From Cognatishimia coralii (GTDB lineage: Bacteria > Pseudomonadota > Alphaproteobacteria > Rhodobacterales > Rhodobacteraceae), in assembly GCF_037478305.1 (NCBI RefSeq), contig NZ_JBBGAZ010000004.1:1-64000 (forward strand): a DNA stretch of 64,000 nt, read 5' to 3'. Below the pieces are notes generated by a model that made no database searches, was not told where the DNA came from, and saw only the letters and a program-made list of their open reading frames with translations. Of this stretch, positions 56,510-62,526 are shown piece by piece (within the stretch, counting starts at the first letter, position 1; each line of letters opens with the position of its first letter). The position numbers were made by a program, and so were the translations under genes.

Positions 56510-57202
56510 ATGAAGACACTTGTTATCTGCTCTGGCGGATTGGATTCAGTCACGCTCGCCTACAAAGTCGCGAAAGAACGCGAACTCGTGGGGCTCTTGT
56601 CGTTTGACTATGGCCAACGTCACAAGAAAGAAACCGACTATGCCGCCCGCGCCGGTGAAGCGCTTGGCGTGCCGCATGATTTGATTGATATGCGCGCGAT
56701 TGGCGGTTTTTTGTCGGGCTCGGCGCTGACCGATGATGTGGATGTGCCCGACGGGCACTACGCCGAAGAGAATATGAAGGTCACTGTGGTCCCGAACCGC
56801 AATGCGATCATGCTGGCTGTGGCCTTTGGCGTGGCGGCGGCAAAGGGCGCGGATGCTGTCGCGACCGCTGTGCATGGTGGCGACCACTTTATTTATCCGG
56901 ATTGCCGGCCGGGCTTTATTGATGCGTTCCAAACCATGCAGAACGCGGCGCTTGAGGGCTATGCGGATGTGACGCTTTACACGCCGTTTGTGAACATCTC
57001 GAAGGCCGATATCGTCACTGAGGGTGTCAAGGCTGGCGCGCCGTTTGCGGATACTTGGTCGTGCTACAAAGGCGGAGAACAACATTGCGGGCGCTGCGGT
57101 ACCTGCGTTGAACGTCGCGAGGCCTTTCATTTGGCAGGGGTCGAGGATCCAACGGTCTATGCCGACCCGGACTATTGGAAATCTGTTGTGGAGGCTCACT
57201 GA
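56510..57202 (+). CDS. queC: 7-cyano-7-deazaguanine (preQ0) synthase
   Basis: Converts 7-carboxy-7-deazaguanine to preQ0 with ATP and ammonia, in queuosine synthesis. The 230 residues begin with the PP-loop SGGLDS at 8-13, then FDYGQRHKKE and VPNRNAIML. C-terminal zinc ligands are C185, C193, C196 and C199 (CYKGGEQHCGRCGTC). The frame is open back to 56456, but that part overlaps the riboswitch; the ATG at 56510 is the true start. Its stop overlaps queD (TGATG). Confidence 0.97.
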   Translation: MKTLVICSGGLDSVTLAYKVAKERELVGLLSFDYGQRHKKETDYAARAGEALGVPHDLIDMRAIGGFLSGSALTDDVDVPDGHYAEENMKVTVVPNRNAIMLAVAFGVAAAKGADAVATAVHGGDHFIYPDCRPGFIDAFQTMQNAALEGYADVTLYTPFVNISKADIVTEGVKAGAPFADTWSCYKGGEQHCGRCGTCVERREAFHLAGVEDPTVYADPDYWKSVVEAH

Positions 57203-57558
57203 TGTACCGCATTGGCAAAGAGTTTCATTTCTCGGCCTCGCATAATCTGCGGGACCTGCCAGAGGGGCACCCCTGCACACGCGTTCACGGGCACAACTAT
57301 GTTGTGACGCTGGAGCTGGCGTCTGAGGAATTGGACGCGACCGGCTTCATTGTGGATTTCAAAGAGTTGAATGCGCTGCGGGATTGGATCGATGACACTC
57401 TTGATCACCGGCATCTGAATGACGTGTTTGATCATCCGAATGTCACGACCGAGTGGCTCAGCAAGGTGATCTATGACTGGTGCAAAGAGCGTTGGCATCA
57501 GACCAGCGCGGTCAAGATCCAGGAAACGCCAAAGCTCTGGGCCGAGTATCGCCCGTAA
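57202..57558 (+). CDS. queD: 6-carboxy-5,6,7,8-tetrahydropterin synthase
   Basis: First dedicated step of the pathway: converts dihydroneopterin triphosphate to 6-carboxytetrahydropterin. The 118 residues show zinc ligands H14, H29 and H31 (SASHNL, VHGHNY) and the catalytic Cys25 in HPCTRVHGHN. DHRHLND carries the conserved catalytic Asp-His, and VKIQETP the substrate-binding Glu. It overlaps both neighbours by one base. Confidence 0.96.
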   Translation: MYRIGKEFHFSASHNLRDLPEGHPCTRVHGHNYVVTLELASEELDATGFIVDFKELNALRDWIDDTLDHRHLNDVFDHPNVTTEWLSKVIYDWCKERWHQTSAVKIQETPKLWAEYRP

Positions 57559-58271
57559 TGCTGCGGATCTCCGAGATCTTTGGCCCCACCATTCAAGGTG
57601 AAGGCGCGGTGATCGGCCAGCCGACGGTCTTTGTGCGCGCTGGTGGCTGTGATTATCGCTGCGCGTGGTGCGATACGCTGCATGCGGTGGATACGGAATA
57701 CCGCCACACTTGGGCAAAGATGACGTCCGAAGAGGTCATGGCCGAGATTGAGCGATTGTCGGGGGGCGTGCCTCTGACGGTGAGCCTGTCGGGGGGCAAT
57801 CCGGCGATCCAGCAATTCGGGGAGCTCATTGAGATGGGCAAGACCAAGGGCTATCGCTTTGCCTGCGAAACGCAGGGATCGGTGGCGAAGGATTGGTTTG
57901 CTGAATTAGATCCTCTTATCCTGTCGCCCAAGCCGCCGTCGTCGAAACATGTGGTGGATTGGGATCAATTTGACGCTTGTATTGCGGCAGCAGGCGATGC
58001 GCCGCGTGTGCTGAAAATGGTGATCTTTGATGATCGCGATTATGATTGGGCACGGGATGTGGCGCGGCGTTATCCCGATATGCCGCTCTATATTCAGCCC
58101 GGCAATCACACGCCACCGCCACCCGATGATGACGACGCAGAGGTCGATATCGACGGTATCATGACCCGCTATGAGTGGCTGATAGACAAGGCCCTCGCCG
58201 ACCACTGGTACACACCTACAATCCTGCCGCAGCTGCATGTCCTCATTTGGGGCAACAAGCGCGGCGTATGA
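57558..58271 (+). CDS. queE: 7-carboxy-7-deazaguanine synthase (radical SAM)
   Basis: Radical SAM enzyme that contracts carboxytetrahydropterin to 7-carboxy-7-deazaguanine. The 237 residues start LRISEIFGPTIQGEGAVIGQ. The cluster cysteines are C31, C35 and C38 (GGCDYRCAWCDT), and VSLSGGNPAIQ is the SAM-binding GGE-like strand (here GGN). LSPKPPSS matches the family. Its stop region overlaps a possible upstream queF start (ATGA at 58268). Confidence 0.96.
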   Translation: MLRISEIFGPTIQGEGAVIGQPTVFVRAGGCDYRCAWCDTLHAVDTEYRHTWAKMTSEEVMAEIERLSGGVPLTVSLSGGNPAIQQFGELIEMGKTKGYRFACETQGSVAKDWFAELDPLILSPKPPSSKHVVDWDQFDACIAAAGDAPRVLKMVIFDDRDYDWARDVARRYPDMPLYIQPGNHTPPPPDDDDAEVDIDGIMTRYEWLIDKALADHWYTPTILPQLHVLIWGNKRGV

Positions 58272-58282
58272 CGGAGACGCAG

Positions 58283-58750
58283 ATGTCTGATAAATCCATC
58301 TATGAAAACCTGACGCAACTGGGCAGCAAGACCGAGCTGCCCCAAACCCCCGAAGAAGCGGTAATGGAGCGGGTGCCGAACCCTCAGAAGGGCACGGATT
58401 ACGCGGTGCGCTTTACGGCGCCTGAGTTCACGTCGCTCTGCCCGCTGACGGCAGCGCCGGATTTTGCGCATATCGTGATTGACTATGTGCCGGGGGATTG
58501 GCTGGTTGAGAGCAAGTCTCTGAAGCTCTTCCTCGGGTCGTTCCGTAACCATGGTGCGTTTCACGAAGATTGCTCTGTTACCATCGGCAAACGCATCGAA
58601 GAACTGCTGGAACCCAAATGGCTGCGTGTCGGGGCCTATTGGTACCCACGCGGTGGCATTCCGATTGATGTCTTCTATCAAACCGGCCCCGAGCTGCCGG
58701 GTGTCTGGATCCCAGACCAAGGCGTGCCGACCTATCGCGGACGCGGCTAG
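58283..58750 (+). CDS. queF: NADPH-dependent 7-cyano-7-deazaguanine reductase
   Basis: Reduces the nitrile of preQ0 to preQ1 with NADPH. The 155 residues are the short (unimodular) QueF form. The active-site Cys53 and Asp60 lie in FTSLCPLTAAPDFA, and the family motif ESKSLKLFLGSFRNHGAFHED follows in two parts. Together with queC, queD and queE this gives the path to preQ1; the GTP cyclohydrolase and tgt are elsewhere. The ATG at 58283 has GGAG nine bases upstream; 58268 would couple directly to queE. Confidence 0.96.
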   Translation: MSDKSIYENLTQLGSKTELPQTPEEAVMERVPNPQKGTDYAVRFTAPEFTSLCPLTAAPDFAHIVIDYVPGDWLVESKSLKLFLGSFRNHGAFHEDCSVTIGKRIEELLEPKWLRVGAYWYPRGGIPIDVFYQTGPELPGVWIPDQGVPTYRGRG

Positions 58751-58751
58751 G

Positions 58752-58809
58752 TCTTTCTCTTGCTCTAAATATCCCGGGGGAATTGGCGCAGCCAAGGGGG
58801 CAAAGCCCC
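58752..58809 (-). repeat. GATATTT composite element, copy 6
   Basis: Reading on the minus strand from the terB stop: GGGGCTTTGCCCC hairpin, TTGGCTGCGCCAA hairpin, then CCCCCGGGATATTTAGAGCA and AGAGAAAGA. It has the same modules, in the same order, as the copies after sseB and rlmJ. It fills the gap between the convergent queF and terB. Confidence 0.7.
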
Positions 58810-59247
58810 TTAGCTCACATGCGCGAGCGTCATGTGGCGCGCGCGGGAGCCGCGCTCGATGGCTGCTGCGTGCAGGCGGTCGATTTGCAGCTCATAGCGC
58901 ATTTCTTCCAGTAGACGCAGTTCGCCCTCATAGATATGGCCGTCCGACGCCGCGACGTCGCAGGCCAGCGCATAAGCGGTTTCGTTGAGCCCGTCAGGCA
59001 GGTTGTCGCGGATCAGCCCAAAGAGCGCGGCGATACCGTCCTCTTGTTCAAAGAGATCATAGACCGTCTGGCTGACCGTGGTGATGCGGTCGATGTCGTA
59101 ATCGGCGAAGATCGGCAGGTTGTTCACCGCGTTCTGAATGTTGATGAGTTCAGCCGTGCGGATCGTCGCATCCGAGGCAGAGACCGCCACCATCATGGCG
59201 ACAAGGCTGTCTTGTGGGGTCAATGGATGTGGGGTCTCTTCGGTCAT
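58810..59247 (-). CDS. TerB family protein
   Basis: A 145-residue soluble helical protein of the TerB fold, named for tellurite resistance but usually of unknown role. It shows the two-fold acidic motif VAVSASDATIRTAELINIQN and ACDVAASDGHIYEGELRLLEEM, the likely metal-binding Asp/Glu segments. LQIDRLHAAAIERGSRARH closes it. No other ter genes are adjacent. The ATG at 59247 is preferred; the frame is open to 59358. Confidence 0.85.
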   Translation of the reverse strand: MTEETPHPLTPQDSLVAMMVAVSASDATIRTAELINIQNAVNNLPIFADYDIDRITTVSQTVYDLFEQEDGIAALFGLIRDNLPDGLNETAYALACDVAASDGHIYEGELRLLEEMRYELQIDRLHAAAIERGSRARHMTLAHVS

Positions 59248-59337
59248 GGTCCGGCCTTTGGATGTCTTTGTTACATTTGAGAATAGGGAGCGGGTTAGCC
59301 AAGAGCAAGATGGGAAAGCCCTCGATTTCGACCGTCG

Positions 59338-59365
59338 GATTTTGAGTATTTTTGGCAAGATGAAT
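59338..59365 (+). repeat. GAGTATTT element, copy 7
   Basis: GGATTTTGAGTATTTTTGGC followed by AAGATGAA, in the divergent gap between terB and lysS. It has the GGATTT prefix seen at 951 and 27519 but no strong hairpin next to it. Confidence 0.7.
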
Positions 59366-59466
59366 GCGAGCGGGCCGTGTTTTCGTTGACCTTCGCGGCG
59401 CTAAGACCTAGGAAGCCGCGTCGCCCTTTTCTGAGTCTTGGGCGCTTTAGATTTTCGGAGAAACAC

Positions 59467-61110
59467 ATGTCTGATCTGCGCGATGCTGCGATGAGTTCAA
59501 AAGCCTGGCCCTTTGAAGAAGCGCGCCGCTTGCTCAAACGCTATCAAAAGGGCGCGCCGGAGAAGGGATATGTGTTGTTTCAGACGGGTTATGGTCCCTC
59601 GGGTCTGCCGCATATTGGCACTTTTGGCGAGGTGGCGCGCACGACGATGGTGCGTCGTGCGTTTGAGCAGATTTCTGACATTCCGACCAAGCTGATCTGT
59701 TTTTCTGATGATATGGATGGGTTCCGCAAGGTGCCGAGCAATTTGCCAAACCAAGAGGGTCTGGCGGAGGATCTGCATTTGCCTCTGACCCAAGTGCGCG
59801 ATCCATTTGGCACGCATGAAGGCTTTGCTCAGCACAACAATGCGCGGCTTTGTGCGTTTTTGGACAGCTTTGGGTTTGAGTATGAGTTCGCGAGCGCGAC
59901 GGATTACTACAAGAGCGGTAAGTTTGACGAGATGCTGCTGACGGCGCTGGCGCGGTTTGACAAGATCCAAGAGATCATGCTGCCCACCTTGGGGGCGGAG
60001 CGTCAAGCGACCTATTCGTGTTTCCTGCCCGTCAGCCCAAAGACCGGTCACGTCCTGCAGGTGCCGACGCTTGAGCGCAATGTCGAGAAGGGCACCATTG
60101 TCTATCAGGAACCTGATGGCGAGAAGGTCGAGATCCCTGTGACCGGCGGCAACGTCAAGATGCAGTGGAAGCCTGATTGGGCGATGCGCTGGGCGGCTTT
60201 GGAAGTCGACTACGAGATGTCGGGTAAAGACCTGATCGACTCGGTCACGCAGTCGTCCAAGATTTGTCGCGCGCTGGGCGTACGGCCGCCGGAATCCCTA
60301 AGCTATGAGCTGTTCAATGACGAGCAGGGACAGAAGATTTCGAAGTCCAAGGGCAATGGTCTTTCGATGGAAGAATGGCTGACCTATGCGGCGCCTGAGT
60401 CCTTGCAGTACTTCATGTATCAAAAGCCAAAGACGGCAAAGCGGCTCTATTTTGATGTGATCCCGAAGGCTGTGGATGAGTATCATCAGCAGTTGCGGGC
60501 CTATCCGGGGCAGGATTTGAAGGGGCAGCTCAATAACCCTGTGTATCACATCCATGGAGCGGATGTGCCGGCGTCCGATATGATCGTGCCTTTTGCGATG
60601 CTGTTGAACATTGCGTCGGTGTCCTCGGCTGAGGACAAAGAGACGCTTTGGGGGTTCATCAACAAATATGCGCCGGATGCGACGCCTGAGACCCATCCGA
60701 ATATGGATGATGCGGCGGGCTTTGCGGTGCGCTACTTCAATGATTTCGTGAAGCCGACCAAGACCTATCGCGCGCCGACCGATAAAGAGCGGGCAGCGCT
60801 TGAGGCCTTGGCCGATGCGCTCCGGTCTGAAGAGGCTGCGCTGGCGGCGATTGCCGCTAAGAACGAGAAAATGGGGCGGGATGATCCTCTGCCAGAGGTC
60901 GATTTTGGCGATGATGAGTTCCTGCAGTCCGTGGTTTTTGCCATCGGCAAGCTGCATGATTTCGAGCCGCTGCGGGATTGGTTCACCGCGATCTATGAAG
61001 TCCTACTGGGCGCGAGCCAGGGGCCACGCTTTGGTGGGTTCATCGCGCTTTATGGCGTTGAAGAGACGATTGCTTTGATCGACAGCGCCTTGAAGGGCGA
61101 GTTGGTTTAG
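59467..61110 (+). CDS. lysS: Lysyl-tRNA synthetase, class I
   Basis: Charges tRNA-Lys. Unlike the class II enzyme of most bacteria, this 547-residue protein has class I signatures: HIGT at 49-52 (GPSGLPHIGTFGE) and KISKS at 290-294 (EQGQKISKSKGNG). Class I LysRS is archaeal in origin and is the normal LysRS of many alphaproteobacteria. The C-terminal part is the helical anticodon-binding domain. The ATG at 59467 follows TTCGGAGAAACAC. It ends at a strong terminator. Confidence 0.95.
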   Translation: MSDLRDAAMSSKAWPFEEARRLLKRYQKGAPEKGYVLFQTGYGPSGLPHIGTFGEVARTTMVRRAFEQISDIPTKLICFSDDMDGFRKVPSNLPNQEGLAEDLHLPLTQVRDPFGTHEGFAQHNNARLCAFLDSFGFEYEFASATDYYKSGKFDEMLLTALARFDKIQEIMLPTLGAERQATYSCFLPVSPKTGHVLQVPTLERNVEKGTIVYQEPDGEKVEIPVTGGNVKMQWKPDWAMRWAALEVDYEMSGKDLIDSVTQSSKICRALGVRPPESLSYELFNDEQGQKISKSKGNGLSMEEWLTYAAPESLQYFMYQKPKTAKRLYFDVIPKAVDEYHQQLRAYPGQDLKGQLNNPVYHIHGADVPASDMIVPFAMLLNIASVSSAEDKETLWGFINKYAPDATPETHPNMDDAAGFAVRYFNDFVKPTKTYRAPTDKERAALEALADALRSEEAALAAIAAKNEKMGRDDPLPEVDFGDDEFLQSVVFAIGKLHDFEPLRDWFTAIYEVLLGASQGPRFGGFIALYGVEETIALIDSALKGELV

Positions 61111-61135
61111 AGGGGCTTTTGGCCCCTCTTTTTCC
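61110..61135 (+). terminator. Intrinsic terminator of lysS
   Basis: GAGGGGC and GCCCCTC form a seven-bp GC stem with a short T-rich loop, followed by TTTTT. It starts at the lysS stop codon and is the clearest rho-independent terminator in the window. Confidence 0.9.
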
Positions 61136-61591
61136 TTAACAGCAGCGGGCGCTTGCGCCGCAACAGCCGGCCGTTGTTCCACTGAAGGCAGCGGCTTTGC
61201 ATTGCGCGCCATCCTCAGCCAGGCGCATTTCGACGTGGCCTTCGGCCCAGATCGGTTGGGTCGGGATGTAGCGGCGTAACCCGTTGTTGCCGGGCGCGTA
61301 TTCAAAGGACAATTCGCCCTCGGCCAGGTCTGGAATGGCTTTGAGGCTATGTTCCAGAATCTTGGCGCTTTTGCCTGCGGACAGATGCGACCGGCCTGCG
61401 CCGTCGAGCAGTTGGATCTGCACCTCGGTCCAGTCCGAGGTGCGGCCGCCGCAGTCTATGCTCTTGATATCAAGCGATTTCAGCTCGGTGATGTGATAGC
61501 CCGCGCCGATGGGGCCCTCAGAGGTGGTAAAGACCAAAGGGGCCTCGGCGGGTTGGTCGTGTAAGGCGTCGAGGAAGTCATTCAGGGTCAT
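61136..61591 (-). CDS. DUF6428 family protein
   Basis: A 151-residue protein of the DUF6428 type, often found beside arsR genes. It starts MTLNDFLDAL and contains PIGAGYHITELKS, DCGGRTSDWTEVQIQLLDG and ADSLKIFE-like helical sequence (here SAKILEHSLKAI). The C-terminal tail is unusually rich in cysteine: C131, C143, C144, C150 and C151. That suggests binding of a thiophilic metal or metalloid. It is divergent from arsR across a shared palindromic operator. Function is otherwise unknown. The ATG at 61591 with an AGAG upstream is chosen; the frame is open to 61708. Confidence 0.8.
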   Translation of the reverse strand: MTLNDFLDALHDQPAEAPLVFTTSEGPIGAGYHITELKSLDIKSIDCGGRTSDWTEVQIQLLDGAGRSHLSAGKSAKILEHSLKAIPDLAEGELSFEYAPGNNGLRRYIPTQPIWAEGHVEMRLAEDGAQCKAAAFSGTTAGCCGASARCC

Positions 61592-61614
61592 GGCTCTCTT
61601 CCATTTCAATGATT

Positions 61615-61652
61615 CTTGAAATATATAAGGTGAAAGCGATCTATATTTCAAG
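61615..61652. promoter_or_regulatory. ArsR operator palindrome
   Basis: CTTGAAATATA at 61615-61625 and TATATTTCAAG at 61642-61652 are perfect 11-bp inverted arms 16 bases apart, centred in the 73-base gap between divergent DUF6428 and arsR genes. A further half-site TTGAAATATG overlaps the arsR start at 61658-61667. The position implies that ArsR represses both genes. Confidence 0.8.
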
Positions 61653-61664
61653 AGGTGTTGAAAT

Positions 61665-61979
61665 ATGAAAGAGGAACAGGTGATCGAGGCCTTTGGGGCT
61701 TTGTCCAATCAGACCCGTTTGCAGGTCTTGCGCAAGCTCGTGGAGGCGGGGCCTGAGGGTATGTTGGCGGGCGATGTGGCGGAGGCTTTGGGGGCGAGCC
61801 CGTCGCGGATGTCGTTTCATTTGTCGACTTTGCAGGCAGCGGGGATCGTGACGTCGGAACGCCAAAGCCGTCAGATGATCTATCGTGTGAACTTTCAGGC
61901 CATCGGCGAGGTGATGCGGTTTTTGCTGCAGGATTGCTGCAAGGGGAATGCGACGGTGCAGAGCTGTTGCGGGCCTTAG
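61665..61979 (+). CDS. arsR: ArsR family transcriptional repressor
   Basis: A 104-residue winged-helix regulator. The helix-turn-helix is at about 35-62 (LAGDVAEALGASPSRMSFHLSTLQAAG), followed by the wing TSERQSRQMIYRV. The classical helix-3 ELCVC site is absent. Two C-terminal pairs, C91-C92 and C101-C102 (QDCCKGNATVQSCCGP), probably bind As(III) or a similar ion, as in ArsR types with C-terminal sites. The ATG follows AGAGG and overlaps an operator half-site. It faces the cysteine-rich DUF6428 gene. Confidence 0.9.
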   Translation: MKEEQVIEAFGALSNQTRLQVLRKLVEAGPEGMLAGDVAEALGASPSRMSFHLSTLQAAGIVTSERQSRQMIYRVNFQAIGEVMRFLLQDCCKGNATVQSCCGP

Positions 61980-62028
61980 GCTGGTCGTGACCTCATAACG
62001 CGCTAGGTTTGAGGCAGGAGGATACGTC

Positions 62029-62424
62029 ATGCGGATAGTCTATGCTTTGCTGTTGAGCCTTTGGGCCAGCGTTTCTGTGGCGCAGGAGCGCGATATTCAG
62101 GCGGTGATCACGCAACAGATCGAAGCCTTTCAGGTGGATGATTTTGCGCAGGCTTTCACCTATGCCAGCCCGAATATTCAGGGCTTTTTCGGCACGTCCG
62201 AGCGCTTTGGTCAGATGGTCATGAGTGGCTATCCGATGGTACATCGGCCCGATGCGGTGCGCTATCTGGAGCTGCGCGAGATTGCCGGGAACCTGTGGCA
62301 GCGGGTGATGATCACGGATCCTGCGGGCGTCATCCATATGCTTGATTATCAAATGAAAATGATTGACGGCATGTGGCGCATTAACGGCGTTCAGATCCTG
62401 CCAGCGCCGGGCGATACCGCCTAG
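62029..62424 (+). CDS. DUF4864 domain protein, exported
   Basis: A 131-residue protein with a signal peptide (about 1-18, ending SVAQ). The mature part has the NTF2-like DUF4864 pattern: IQAVITQQIEAFQVDDFAQAFTYASPNIQGFFGTS, then MVMSGYPMVHRP and MLDYQMKMIDGMWRINGVQIL. Function unknown. The start follows GCAGGAGGATACGTC, a strong ribosome-binding site. It is 49 bases after arsR; co-transcription is possible. Confidence 0.85.
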   Translation: MRIVYALLLSLWASVSVAQERDIQAVITQQIEAFQVDDFAQAFTYASPNIQGFFGTSERFGQMVMSGYPMVHRPDAVRYLELREIAGNLWQRVMITDPAGVIHMLDYQMKMIDGMWRINGVQILPAPGDTA

Positions 62425-62438
62425 GGTGCAACATCTGC

Positions 62439-62458
62439 GCGCGCTGGTTTGAGCGCGC
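62439..62458 (+). terminator. Weak terminator after the DUF4864 gene
   Basis: GCGCGCT at 62439-62445 and AGCGCGC at 62452-62458 form a seven-bp stem with a six-base loop, followed by TTTAACC. The T-run is short, so termination may be partial. Confidence 0.5.
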
Positions 62459-62526
62459 TTTAACCTTGAGCGACGAGCTTTCCAGTCAACGGGCCGCGGC
62501 CCACTGGCTTTGGGAAAGGGACGTCG

